A DNA stretch of 64,000 nucleotides from CAVTWS01 sp963738445 (GCA_963738445.1 CAVTWS010000001.1:248001-312000), one strand, 5' to 3'. Shown: positions 47,014 to 56,771, counted from the first letter of the stretch. Made by a program: numbers and translations. The notes: generated by a model not told the origin, from the sequence alone.

Positions 47014-49370
47014 GTGAGCGCGGTCCGGTTCACCGGATCGAGCGTCAGGCGGGTGGAGGATCGCCGGTTGCTGACCGGCGAGGCGACCGTTCCTGGCCGA
47101 TCGTGCGCACCCCCGGCGGCGCTCACCTCCGGTTCGTCCGGAGCCCGCACGCCCGGGCCGCGATCCGTCGGGATCGACGCGAGCGCCGCCCGCGCCATGC
47201 CGGGTGTGATCGCCGTGCTGACCGCCGCCGAGCTCGACGCCCGGGTGCCCGAGCTGGTGCCGGTCGCCGCCGACGGTCTCCACGCCCCGGCCCACCGGGC
47301 CCTGGCTCGCACCGACGCCCGGTTCGTGGGCGATCCGGTGGCCGTGGTGGTCGCGGACAGCCCGGAGGCTGCGGCCGAGGACGCCGCAGAGCTCGTCGAC
47401 GTCCGTTACGACGTCGCGCCGGCCGTCGTCGACATGGACGACGCCCGCCATCCTGGTCGATCCCCTGGTCTGGCCGGACCTGGGCACCAATGTGATGCAC
47501 CACCAGCACCACGCGGTCGGCGAGCCCCGACGAGGCGCTGGCGGGCGCCGCCGTCGTGGTGCGGGAGCGATTCGTCCAGCACCGGGTCGCCAATGCGCCG
47601 ATGGAGTGCCGGGGGATGCATCGCCCGGGTCGACGCCGAGTCGGGGCTGCTCGACGTGGTCACGGGCCACCAGTCGCCTCACGACCTGCGGCATCCGGTT
47701 GGCGGCGGCGCTCGGCCTGGACCCGGCCGGGTGCGGGTGCGGTGCGCCGGACATGGGCGGTTCGTTCGGGCAGAAGAGCGGGCTGAGCCGGGAGGACGTC
47801 GTGGTGGCCGCGGCTGCGACTGCTGCTCGGCCGGCCGATGACGTTGGATCGAGGAGCGCAGCGAGAACCTCACTCGCCGCCGGCCAGGCGCGGGAGCGAG
47901 AGCGTCGAGGTCGAGGCCGGGTTCGACGCCGACGGCACCCTGCTCGGCCTCCGCGTCCATCTGGTGATCGACCTCGGCGCCTACCCGCAGATCGGGTACC
48001 CGGCGAACGGCTACGCCAACCTGGTCCGCTCGCTGTTCCCGGCCGCCTACCGGTTGTCTCGACTACGAGTTCACCGCCGACCTGGTGGCCACGAACACGG
48101 CGCTCCTACGTCCCGTACCGGGGGCCGTGGGAGATCGAGACGTTCGTGCGCGAGCGGCTCTTCGACCTCGCCGCCCGCCGGCTCGGGATGGACCGGTTCG
48201 AGATCCGGCGCCGCAACCTGATGTCACCCGACGAGCGGTTGGCCGGGGAGCTGCGTCGGCGTCGACCTGGCGTCGGTCACCCAGGCCGACACGCTGAACC
48301 GGGCCGCGGCGCTGCTCGACGAGCAGGGCTGGGCCGACGGCATGGCCTCGGCGCGAGCCGAGGGGCGTCGCGTCGGGGTCGGGCTGGCCATGTTACGTCG
48401 AGCCGGCGCCCGGTGTCGCCGAGCCTGCTGCGGGCCATGGGGGTCGTCGCCGTGACCCGCATCGCCCAGGAAGCTCGGATCGGCCTGGAGCCCGACGGCA
48501 CGCTCATCGTCTACACCAGCCAACAGCCCCACGGGCAGGGCCACGAGACGACGCTCGCGCAGCTGGCCGCCGATCGGCTGGGGGTGACGCCCGCGGACGT
48601 GCGGGTGGTGTGGGGCGACACCGACCTCGTGCCGTGCAACCTGGTGGGCACAGGCGGGAGCCGGGCGGCCACCCTGGCCTCGGGCGCGGTCCTGGCCGGG
48701 GCCGATGCCCTCCACCGACGCCTCGTCGACCTGGCCGCCGACGTGCTGGAGATCGCGCCCGCACGATCTCGATCTGCGCAACGGCGCCGTCGTCACCCGC
48801 GACGCGCCGAGCCGGCGGCCTGTCATTGGTCGACCTGGCCGCCGCCCGGCCGGGCAGCGAGGGCGAGCCTGATCGAGGCGCGTGGGCGTGTTCCTGTCCG
48901 AGAGCGGCACATGGTCGCAGGCCACCCACTGCTGTCTGGTCGAGGTCGACGGGGCGACCGGCGCGGCTCGACGTGCTGAGGTACCTGGTGGTGGAGGACT
49001 GCGGACCGCCCATCAACCCGGCCATCGTCGACGGCCAGATCGCGCGGGGGCGTCGTGCAGGGGATCGGCGTCGGTGCTGTTCGAGCACGCGGCCTACGGC
49101 GCTGACGGTCAGCCGCTGGCCGCCACCTTCATCGACTACCTGCTTCCCACGACCATGGAGATGCCGCCGATCGAGATCCACCACCTGCACCGACCGCCGA
49201 CGCCCGATGATCCGGTGCCGTACCGGGGCGTGGGTGAGGGCGGGGCGATCGGCGCGCCAGCGGCGGTCGTCAGCGCCATCGAGGACGCCCTGGGCATCGA
49301 CCTGGTGGAGCAGCACCTCCCGCCCGCCCGGGTGTGGGCGCTGCTGCGGCCCTCGGCGAAATTTGGTTGA
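47014..49370 (+). CDS. Molybdenum hydroxylase large subunit (CoxL-like), many frameshifts
   Basis: About 770 aa when joined. Begins AVRFTGSSVRRVEDRRLLTG, the usual start of this family. Mo-site motifs: MGGSFGQKSG, SYVPYRGPW (where GAFRGFG or GAYRG is expected), QPHGQGHETTLAQ, VGTGGSRAATLASG and the C-terminal VGEGGAIGAPAAV with catalytic Glu. No FAD or 2Fe-2S subunit genes lie beside it, so partners must be elsewhere. Last gene of the 41.3-49.4 kb cluster. The stop falls inside a 49-nt palindrome. Confidence 0.75.
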
Positions 49371-49406
49371 TTCCCCCCTCTCAGGGCGGATAGTCGACCG
49401 AATTTC
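49358..49406. repeat. 49-nt palindromic element, copy F
   Basis: GAAATTTGG (49358-49366) and CCGAATTTC (49398-49406) are identical to the ends of copy E, and the total length is again 49 nt. The interior (CCCTCTCAGGG core) differs from copy E but again has CTCAG at the centre. It overlaps the last codons of the Mo hydroxylase, where genes converge. Confidence 0.75.
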
Positions 49407-49489
49407 GTGGGGTTTGCCGGTGCATCGAGGTCGTTGGGTCGTGGAGGGTGGTGGAGCCCCGACTCACTCCAGCTCGATCTGAGGCCCTG

Positions 49490-52060
49490 TTACACCCGCA
49501 CCCGGGCGTTGGTGGGGTCGTACATGGGGCGCAGCGAGACCGCAGCCGACACCTGGATGCCGGCCACATCGACCTGCCATTCGCCGTCGGCCAACCATGC
49601 GGCCGTCATCGGCAGCCCGCGGCCCTCGACTGGGTTGCCGGCGACCCTGCTGTCGGCGACCGCTCCGCCGTCGACCCTGCTGTCGGCGACCGCTCCGCCG
49701 TCGACCATGACCAGGCCCACCGCGCCGCCCAGGGTGTGTCCGTAGCTGGCCGAGCGTACGTACCCCACGGGCACGCCGTTGCGGAGCACCGGTTCGGCGT
49801 GGACGAGGAGCGGCTCGGGGTCGAGGAGGCGCACCTGTACCAACCGCTGGCGTAGCGGGCCGGCGTCTCGACGGGCGAGGACCGCGTCTCGGCCGATGAA
49901 GCCGTCCGGCTTGTCGAGGTCGACCGCGAAGCCGAGACCGGCCGAGAGCACGTCGTCCGTGTTGTCGATGTCGTGGCCGTAGTCGCGGTAACCCTTCTCC
50001 ATCCGCAGGCTGGCGAGCGCCTTGAGCCCGGCGTGGCATAGACCGAACGGGGCGCCGGCAGCGACCAGGCGGTCGTACACATCGACGGCCTGCTCGGTTG
50101 GCACGTACAGCTCGTACCCGAGCTCACCGAGGTAGGTGATGCGCACGCACAGCACCCGGGCGAAGCCGAGGTCCATCCACTCGGCGTGCCGAAACGGGAA
50201 CGCCTCGGTCGAGAGGTCGGCCGATGTCAGCTCGGCCAGAAGCTCCCGCGAGCGTGGTCCCTGCAGGTTGATCTGCGAGACGGCCGAGGTCACGTCGGTC
50301 ACCACGACCCGGTGCTCGCCGACGTGCCGGCGCATCCAGGTGTCGACGTGGCGGTGGGCGGTGTCGCTGGCCACCACGAAGAAGTCGCCGTCGTCGAGCT
50401 TGGTGACGGTGAGGTCGGCCTCGATCGTGCCGCCGTCGTTCAGCCACTGGGTGTAGGTGATCGTGCCGGCGTCGCCGTCGACCGAGTTGGCGGACAGGTG
50501 ATCGAGGAACGGCCCGGCGTCCGCGCCCTGCACCCGGAACTTGGCCATGAACGACATGTCCATGACGATCACGCCGGTGCGGGCGGCGTGGTGCTCGGCC
50601 TCCCAGAGCGGCCACCAGGAGGGCCGGCCCCAGGTGAGCGGACCGGGGTCGGGAGCCACGCCCGGTCCGGCGTACCAGTCGGCCGCCTCCCAGCCGCTGA
50701 CATCACGGAACCAGGCGCCAGCGGCCTGCAACCGATCGTGGAGCGGTGACCGGCGGGCGCCCCGGCCCGTCGACGGCGATCGGTTCGGGTAGTGGCACTG
50801 GTACACCATCCCGAGCGATTCGACGGTGCGGCTGCGGCGGTACTCGGGCGCGGTCTGGTACGGGTGCGTGCGGTCGATGTGGATGCCGGTCACGTCGACA
50901 TCGGGCTGTCCCTCGGTGATCCAGTGGGCGAGCACCCGGCCGAGCCCGCCACCGGTGAGGATGCCGATCGAGTTCAAGCCGGCGGCGACGAAGTAGCCCG
51001 CGATCTCAGGGGCTTCGCCGACGATGGGGGACAGGTCGGGCGTGAAGCTCTCGGGCCCGCAGAAGAACGTGCGGATGCCGGCATCGGCGATTGCGGGCAC
51101 CCGGCTCAGCGCCGCCTCCACGTACGGGCCCATGCGGTCCCAGTCCGGCGGCAGCGAGGCGAACGACACGTCCGGCGGGATCGCCGCGACGTTCCAGGGC
51201 GCGCACACCGGTTCGAAGAGGCCGACCAGCAGGCCGCCCACCTCCTCCCGGTAGTACCCGAAGTTGGCGGGGTCCTCGATGACCGGCCACGACGGATCGA
51301 TGCCGGGGATCTGCTCGGTGATGAGGTAGTAGTGCTCCGCCGCCTGGAGCGGGATGGTCACGCCGCTCTGCGCCCCGAGTTGCCGGGCCCACATGCCGGC
51401 GCAGTTGACGACGACCTCGCACTCGATCGTGCCGTGGTCGGTCACCACGCCAGTGACGCGCCGCCCGCCGGGGGACCACGCTGCGGTGGTCGTCACGTCG
51501 GTCACGGACACGCCCTGGGCGATGGTGACGCCGAGCTGGCGGGCACCCCGGGCGAGGGCCATGGTCACGTCGACCGGGTTGACCCGGCCGTCGCCGGTCA
51601 CGTGGAACCCGGCGAGGATGTCGTCGGTTCGGGCCAGAGGGAACAGGTCGGCGACCTCCCGGGCGGAGATCTCCTCCACCTCCACGCCGAGCAAGCGGTT
51701 GAACGCGGCGATGCGACGGTATTCTTCGAGCCGATCGTGATCCGCGGCGAGCTCGATGAAGCCGACGGGTTTGAACCCGGTGGCCAGGCCGGTCTCGGCT
51801 TCGAGGCGGGCATAGAGATCCCGGGTGTACTGGCGCATCCGGGTCGATGTCTCGCTCAGCGAACCGAAGGTCACCATGAGCCCGGCGGCGTGCCAGGTGG
51901 TGCCCGAGGTCAGCTGGTCCCGCTCGACGAGTACCACGTCGCTCCACCCCCTGTGACCGAGGTGATAGGCGACGGACGTACCGATGACGCCGCCGCCGAT
52001 GACGACTACACGGGCGCGATCGGGGATCGACCCCGGGACGGTTCGCTCGGATTCAGCCAT
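49490..52060 (-). CDS. Dimethylglycine/sarcosine dehydrogenase-like flavoprotein with GCV_T domain
   Basis: 856 aa, intact. N-terminal DAO-type FAD domain (VVVIGGGVIGTSVAYHLG; GTTWHAAGL, where the flavin-linking His is expected; FVAAGLNSIGILTGGG). From about residue 430 a glycine-cleavage-T/folate domain follows (VIVMDMSFMAKFRVQG, YTQWLNDGGTIEADLT, GLKALASLRMEKGYRDYG). These enzymes demethylate dimethylglycine, sarcosine or similar N-methyl amines, passing C1 units to tetrahydrofolate. Near the C-terminus a ten-residue unit (VDGGAVADSR) is duplicated in tandem. Confidence 0.85.
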   Translation of the reverse strand: MAESERTVPGSIPDRARVVVIGGGVIGTSVAYHLGHRGWSDVVLVERDQLTSGTTWHAAGLMVTFGSLSETSTRMRQYTRDLYARLEAETGLATGFKPVGFIELAADHDRLEEYRRIAAFNRLLGVEVEEISAREVADLFPLARTDDILAGFHVTGDGRVNPVDVTMALARGARQLGVTIAQGVSVTDVTTTAAWSPGGRRVTGVVTDHGTIECEVVVNCAGMWARQLGAQSGVTIPLQAAEHYYLITEQIPGIDPSWPVIEDPANFGYYREEVGGLLVGLFEPVCAPWNVAAIPPDVSFASLPPDWDRMGPYVEAALSRVPAIADAGIRTFFCGPESFTPDLSPIVGEAPEIAGYFVAAGLNSIGILTGGGLGRVLAHWITEGQPDVDVTGIHIDRTHPYQTAPEYRRSRTVESLGMVYQCHYPNRSPSTGRGARRSPLHDRLQAAGAWFRDVSGWEAADWYAGPGVAPDPGPLTWGRPSWWPLWEAEHHAARTGVIVMDMSFMAKFRVQGADAGPFLDHLSANSVDGDAGTITYTQWLNDGGTIEADLTVTKLDDGDFFVVASDTAHRHVDTWMRRHVGEHRVVVTDVTSAVSQINLQGPRSRELLAELTSADLSTEAFPFRHAEWMDLGFARVLCVRITYLGELGYELYVPTEQAVDVYDRLVAAGAPFGLCHAGLKALASLRMEKGYRDYGHDIDNTDDVLSAGLGFAVDLDKPDGFIGRDAVLARRDAGPLRQRLVQVRLLDPEPLLVHAEPVLRNGVPVGYVRSASYGHTLGGAVGLVMVDGGAVADSRVDGGAVADSRVAGNPVEGRGLPMTAAWLADGEWQVDVAGIQVSAAVSLRPMYDPTNARVRV
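49642..49701. repeat. 30-bp perfect tandem duplication inside a CDS
   Basis: CGACCCTGCTGTCGGCGACC plus the ten following bases is repeated without change at 49642-49671 and 49672-49701. The frame is kept, inserting ten residues in the C-terminal beta-barrel part of the dimethylglycine-dehydrogenase-like protein. Confidence 0.8.
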
Positions 52061-52096
52061 GCCGCAACGTAACCCGAGGCGTCCGGCCCGACCGCG

Positions 52097-53566
52097 TCAA
52101 GCCCCACTGGGAGCTCCCGTACCGGGCGAGCCGTGGACCGGGAGCTCGATCGAGACGCACAGGCCGTGAGGGTCCCGTAACGACGCGCCGATCGATCCGC
52201 CGTGGCTCTCGACGATCGCTTTGGCGATGGCGAGACCGAGACCGCTGCCCGCACCCGACGACCGGCTGCGCGCCGGGTCGGCCCGGTGGAAGCGGTCGAA
52301 GATCCGGCCGAGGCCGGATGCGGGGACGCCCGCGCCGTCGTCGCACACCTTCAGGACTGCCCTGGAACCGTCGGAGCGCAGCACCACCTCGCAGACCGAC
52401 TCGGCCGGAGTGTGGGTCCGGGCGTTCACCAGGAGGTTGTCGATCACCTGACGGAGCTGGGTCCGGTCGCCGATGACCCAGACCACGTCGAGGATGTCGG
52501 GCCGGATGTTCCGCTCGGGCGCCACCGTCCGGGCCGACCTGATCGATTCCAGGACCACCTCCGTCAGGTCGACCGGCACCTGGGGAAGCGACGGCTTCTC
52601 GTCGAGCCGGGCGAGGGCGAGGAGATCGTCGACGAGTGCACCTATCCGACCCGTCTCGGTCCGGATGCCCGTCATGGCCCGCTCGAGGTCGGCCGGCCGG
52701 TCCTTCGCTCCGTGCTCGAAGAGCTCCGCATAGGCCGCCGTGGCGGCGACGGGCGTTCGGAGCTCGTGCGAGGCGTCGGCCACGAACTGCCGCATCCGGG
52801 CCTCGGACGCCTGGACGGCCGCCAACGTCTCCTCGCGGTCCCGGCGTGCTGACTCGAGCCGATCGAGCATGGCGTTGAGTGCCCCGGCGAGCCGGCCGAC
52901 TTCGGTGGTACCACCCACGCCCGAGACCCGCCGGTGCGGCAGATCACCGTCGCTGATGTCGCGGGCCTCGGATTCGACCCTCGACAAGGGACGCAGCCCG
53001 AGCCCCACGAGCCACCAACCGAGGAGGGCGACGATCCCGACCGCGGCAGCCGTGGCCACCAGGAGCACCAGCAGGAGCCGGCTGCGGGTCTCGTCGATCT
53101 CGTGCAACGAGTGACCGGTCACGAGCGTCTGGTCCTCGTCGAACGGGTCGAGTCGCAGGCGGATCCGCGCCCCGTCGCTGGCGTCGACGGTGATCGTCGA
53201 GGTGCCAGGGCCACGGCCAGTGCCGGCACCGAGCTCGGCCACCGAATCCTGAAGGAGGCGGGTGTCCACGCTGATCGGTGCGCGGCCGGCGAGCACGATG
53301 GGGGCGACGAAAGCGACGGTACCAGCGGTGTCGACGACGGCGACGAATGTGCCCGGTGCGATCACCGGGATCGCGGCGAGGGCATCGGGGGAACCGTCGG
53401 CGGCGAGATCCTCGATCGGCTCGTGGGCCCGTTCGAGCGATTCGTCGATCTGCTCGACCTGCGAGCGTGAGACCGCGAGGTAGGTGACGGCGTCAACGAG
53501 GGCGAGGGCCGCGAGCGACACCATCGCGGTGGCGAGGAGGAGGCGGGAGCGTAGCGAGGCCATCAA
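52097..53566 (-). CDS. Sensor histidine kinase (HAMP, HisKA, HATPase)
   Basis: 489 aa, intact. Two membrane segments (about residues 8-28 and 165-190) enclose an extracytoplasmic sensor. A HAMP linker follows, then the phosphoacceptor H-box DASHELRTPVAATAAY (His about 267), N-box NLLVNARTHTP, and G-boxes VCDDGAGVP and SGAGSGLGLAIAKAIVE. Its ATG overlaps the response regulator's stop by four bases, making a standard two-component pair similar to MprAB/TcrXY. Confidence 0.9.
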   Translation of the reverse strand: MMASLRSRLLLATAMVSLAALALVDAVTYLAVSRSQVEQIDESLERAHEPIEDLAADGSPDALAAIPVIAPGTFVAVVDTAGTVAFVAPIVLAGRAPISVDTRLLQDSVAELGAGTGRGPGTSTITVDASDGARIRLRLDPFDEDQTLVTGHSLHEIDETRSRLLLVLLVATAAAVGIVALLGWWLVGLGLRPLSRVESEARDISDGDLPHRRVSGVGGTTEVGRLAGALNAMLDRLESARRDREETLAAVQASEARMRQFVADASHELRTPVAATAAYAELFEHGAKDRPADLERAMTGIRTETGRIGALVDDLLALARLDEKPSLPQVPVDLTEVVLESIRSARTVAPERNIRPDILDVVWVIGDRTQLRQVIDNLLVNARTHTPAESVCEVVLRSDGSRAVLKVCDDGAGVPASGLGRIFDRFHRADPARSRSSGAGSGLGLAIAKAIVESHGGSIGASLRDPHGLCVSIELPVHGSPGTGAPSGA

Positions 53567-54264
53567 CGGGGGGAACCCTCACGCAGGACGTAGCCGACCA
53601 GCCGGACCGTGTGGATGAGCGTCGGCCCGTGCTCGTTGAGCTTCCGACGGAGGTAGCTCACGTACGTCTCGCAGATGTTGGAATCGCCTTCGAAGTCGTA
53701 GTGCCACACATGGTCGAGGATCTGGCTCTTCGACAGCACCCGACCGGGATTGGTCATGAAGTACTCGAGCAGCTTGAACTCGGTCGCCGTCAACGGGATC
53801 TCCGTTCCCGCCCGGCTGACCAGGTGTGCATCGAGATCGAGCTCGAGGTCGGCAAACCGGAGCAGCCGACCGGGGTCCCGTGAGCCCGCGGCCGTGCGCC
53901 GGAGGATGGCCCGGACGCGCATGACCACTTCGGCGAGCGAGAAGGGTTTGGTCATGTAGTCGTCGGCGCCGGATTCGAAGCCCACTGCCTTGTCCTGAAG
54001 GCTGTCGCGGGCGGTGAGGAACAGGATGGGCGATTCGATGCCTTCGCGCCGGAGCCGGGTGGCGATGGCGAAGCCGTCGAGGTCGGGCAACATCACGTCG
54101 AGCACGATCAGATCGGGTGGCTGAGACTGCGCAGCGAGAAGGCCGGCCCGGCCCGTCGTGGCTTCGGTGACGTCGAACCCCTCGTACCGCAAGGCCGTGG
54201 ACACGGAGTCGACGAGCGACGGTTCGTCATCGATGACGAGTATGCGGAGCGCCTCGCCGGTCAT
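53563..54264 (-). CDS. OmpR/PhoB-family response regulator
   Basis: 233 aa from ATG 54264; the upstream extension lacks coding sense. Receiver domain with Asp12/Asp13, phosphoacceptor Asp56 (LIVLDVMLPD) and the Lys of MTKPFSL. A winged-helix effector follows (TEFKLLEYFMTNPGRVLSKSQ, ETYVSYLRRKLNEHG). First gene of the pair with the histidine kinase. Confidence 0.9.
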   Translation of the reverse strand: MTGEALRILVIDDEPSLVDSVSTALRYEGFDVTEATTGRAGLLAAQSQPPDLIVLDVMLPDLDGFAIATRLRREGIESPILFLTARDSLQDKAVGFESGADDYMTKPFSLAEVVMRVRAILRRTAAGSRDPGRLLRFADLELDLDAHLVSRAGTEIPLTATEFKLLEYFMTNPGRVLSKSQILDHVWHYDFEGDSNICETYVSYLRRKLNEHGPTLIHTVRLVGYVLREGSPR

Positions 54265-54425
54265 GGCTGCGGGCGCGATCCGTGGAAGGTGGGACGCATC
54301 ACGCTGATTGTCGCAGGCGCAGGGCGATCTGGACGGTCCCCGGACGTGATCTACGTGGAGGCTCAGTGGACGCTCAGCGGGCACTCAGGAACGGGCACTT
54401 GGATCAGGGCATCGAAACCTTCACT

Positions 54426-55364
54426 GTGAACCCACCCGCCGCGCCGCCGGTGCCGTCGGACGTCTTCTGCTGTCCTCATTGCCATGGGATGCTGAGCGAG
54501 GGTCAGGGCGCGGCGCTCGCCTGTGCGAGCTGCGAGGCCGAGTTCCCTGGCCGACCCGGCGGCTTCGATCTTCGTCCCCGGCGCGCCGTCGATCGTTTCG
54601 CACGGGTCCAGGTGTCGGCGCGGGCTCCGGATCTCTCCCGTCACCTTGCGACCGAGTTCGAGATCGGTCCGGGTATCACGGTCGACTCGGCGGAGATCGA
54701 CCGCGTCGGCCTGTCCTACGGCAACCGTCTGAGTCCGGCCCTGCTGTCCCGACTCGAGGTCGGGCCCGGTGACCTGGTGCTCGACATCGGCTGCGGAGGC
54801 GGTGCTTTGGCCCGGATCCTCGAGCCCCGGGCGATCGGCTACATCGGCGTCGACTACGACGGCGGCGCACCGTATCTGGCCGATGCGCTGGCCCTGCCGT
54901 TCGTCGACGCCTCCTTCGACGGGGTGGTGACCATCGCCGTGATGGAGCACGTGCGCAGCCCGCATCTGATGATGCAGGAAGCGGCGCGCGTGTTGAAGCC
55001 CGGCGGCACGATCGTGGGGACATCGGCGTTCCTCGAGGTGTTCCACATGGACAGCCACTTCCACACGACCGCGCTTGGCGTCATCGCCGCGCTGGAGGAC
55101 GCCGGATTCGTCGACATCGTCGTGGTGCCGACGCTTGACTGGGACATGGCCGACACCATGGCATCGATGGGCTACCTGGTCGGGATGAGGGGCCCGCTAC
55201 GGAAGCTGTTCCGCTGGAGCCTGACCCGGGCGCATCGAGTCGGATGGCGGATCCGGCACCAGGACGTTACCGATGTCGTGCGGCGGTCGACGTTCGCCGG
55301 CGGCTTCCGGTTCTCCGCCCGGCGGGGCGCGGTCATCGACCCACGAGACCCGCCAGCACGTTGA
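54426..55364 (+). CDS. SAM-dependent methyltransferase with N-terminal zinc ribbon
   Basis: About 312 aa from GTG 54426 (GTG 54366 would add 20 residues). CCPHCHGMLSEG...CASCEAEFP forms a Trm112-like zinc ribbon. The class I methyltransferase motifs are VLDIGCGGGALARIL, IGVDYDGGAPYLADALALPF and FDGVVTIAVMEHV. Target unknown; similar two-part proteins modify small molecules or sugars. The 3' end overlaps the convergent DUF1345 gene by 32 bases. Confidence 0.75.
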   Translation: MNPPAAPPVPSDVFCCPHCHGMLSEGQGAALACASCEAEFPGRPGGFDLRPRRAVDRFARVQVSARAPDLSRHLATEFEIGPGITVDSAEIDRVGLSYGNRLSPALLSRLEVGPGDLVLDIGCGGGALARILEPRAIGYIGVDYDGGAPYLADALALPFVDASFDGVVTIAVMEHVRSPHLMMQEAARVLKPGGTIVGTSAFLEVFHMDSHFHTTALGVIAALEDAGFVDIVVVPTLDWDMADTMASMGYLVGMRGPLRKLFRWSLTRAHRVGWRIRHQDVTDVVRRSTFAGGFRFSARRGAVIDPRDPPAR

Positions 55365-55989
55365 TGGTCGCGGCGATGACGGCGGTGCCGAACAGGTAGG
55401 ACAGCAGGGCGTGACGTAACACGGTGGCCCGAATCACCGGGTCGTCGAGTTCCGTATCGGACACCTGGTAGGTCATGCCGACGGTGAAGCCGAGGTAGGC
55501 GAAGTCCCGGTAGCTGGGTTCGGTCGATCCGGGAAAGGTCACCCCGCCCACCCGGGTACCGCCGTAGTAGAGGTGGGCGTACCGCAGGGTGAACATCGTG
55601 TGCACGGTCAGCCAGGAGGTCACGACCGCCGCCATGGCCGCGACCGTCAGCGCCACCTCGAGCGGCGTGGAGGCGGTCGTCGCCCGGTAGAGAGCGGCGA
55701 TGGCGCCGGGCAGGCTCACGACGCTGGCCGTCAGGAGCAGGAGACGGGTCGAGGCCCGACTGTTGTCCTCGCGGGTCGCGACCGCCGCCGTGGCCGGGCC
55801 GTCGAGGGGTCCGATGTCGATCCACGCCCAGATGAGGAAGCTTGCTGTCACGGCGATCCACCCGCACAGGACCGCCAGCTGCCACACCGACACCGCGCCG
55901 ACGCCGCCACCGACCGCCAGCCCGACCGCTCCACAGACCAGGGCCCGGCGCTTCTCGGTCGTGATCGCTGGGGTCGGTGAGCCGGTCAC
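55333..55989 (-). CDS. DUF1345 membrane protein
   Basis: 218 aa from GTG 55989. Four to five membrane helices (LVCGAVGLAVGGGVGAVSVW, WIAVTASFLIWAWIDIG, LLLLTASVVSLPGAIAALY, ALTVAAMAAVVTSWLTVHTMFTL split over two, and YLFGTAVIAATINVLAGLV). The signatures RYAHLYYGG and FPGSTEPSYRDFAYLGFT are the hallmark of DUF1345, a family of unknown function that may include pores. Tail-to-tail overlap with the methyltransferase gene. Confidence 0.8.
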   Translation of the reverse strand: MTGSPTPAITTEKRRALVCGAVGLAVGGGVGAVSVWQLAVLCGWIAVTASFLIWAWIDIGPLDGPATAAVATREDNSRASTRLLLLTASVVSLPGAIAALYRATTASTPLEVALTVAAMAAVVTSWLTVHTMFTLRYAHLYYGGTRVGGVTFPGSTEPSYRDFAYLGFTVGMTYQVSDTELDDPVIRATVLRHALLSYLFGTAVIAATINVLAGLVGR

Positions 55990-56149
55990 GAGGGCGAGTA
56001 TGGCGCAACGACCCGGCGTCGGGCCGGAACGGTCGAATCCAACCACGGGACCGGGCCGGCTCATCCATGCCTTTCGTCCTTCCAGGCGGCGGGCGGGCAG
56101 ACCTAGGTTCGCGACCGACGGCCCACCAGGGCCGGACGGGAGGAGTCTC

Positions 56150-56752
56150 ATGACCCAGGTTCAGTTCGACTGCGCCCGACCCGGTGAGCGCAATCGGGGC
56201 ACCGTGGCGGCTCGCATCATACTGGCGATACCGCAGCTGATCGTGTTGCGCCTGTGGAACGCGGTGGCCGAGATCGTGGCTGTCATCCACTGGTTCATCT
56301 GCGTGTTCACGGGCCGGCGCAACTCCAGCATGTGGAAGTTCGTCAACGACTACCTGATGTTCGAGTCACGCACGCTGTCGTATGTCGCGTTGATGCACGA
56401 CGAGTGGCCGCCGATCGGGAACGACCAGGGGTCGGTGCCCACGCGCTACGAACTGGCCTACGACGACTCGGTGAATCGCAAGACGGTCGCGCTGCGCATC
56501 ATCTGGGCCATACCGGCCGCGATCATCGGCATGCTCTACGGCATCGGGGCGTTCTTCGTGGCCATCGCTTCGTGGTTCTCGATCGTGGTCACCGGGTCGC
56601 AACCGCCCGGCATGTTCGACTTCCTGCTGAAGGCCAGCCGCTACCTGGCCCAGCTGAGCGCCTACCTGCTGCTCCAGACCGACACCTATCCATCGACGGC
56701 CGGCCCCGCCCCCACGCCCGCGGTCGCCGGCCCGCCCGTCACGCGGTTCTGA
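56150..56752 (+). CDS. DUF4389 membrane protein
   Basis: 200 aa with GGAGGAG before ATG 56150. Two related halves, each with a helix pair (IILAIPQLIVLRLWNAVAEI, VIHWFICVFTG; IIWAIPAAIIGMLYGIGAFF, ASWFSIVVTG), as in DUF4389, which often appears in repeats in actinobacterial envelope proteins. Function unknown. Confidence 0.75.
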   Translation: MTQVQFDCARPGERNRGTVAARIILAIPQLIVLRLWNAVAEIVAVIHWFICVFTGRRNSSMWKFVNDYLMFESRTLSYVALMHDEWPPIGNDQGSVPTRYELAYDDSVNRKTVALRIIWAIPAAIIGMLYGIGAFFVAIASWFSIVVTGSQPPGMFDFLLKASRYLAQLSAYLLLQTDTYPSTAGPAPTPAVAGPPVTRF

Positions 56753-56771
56753 GTCTCTCAACCCCCAACAG

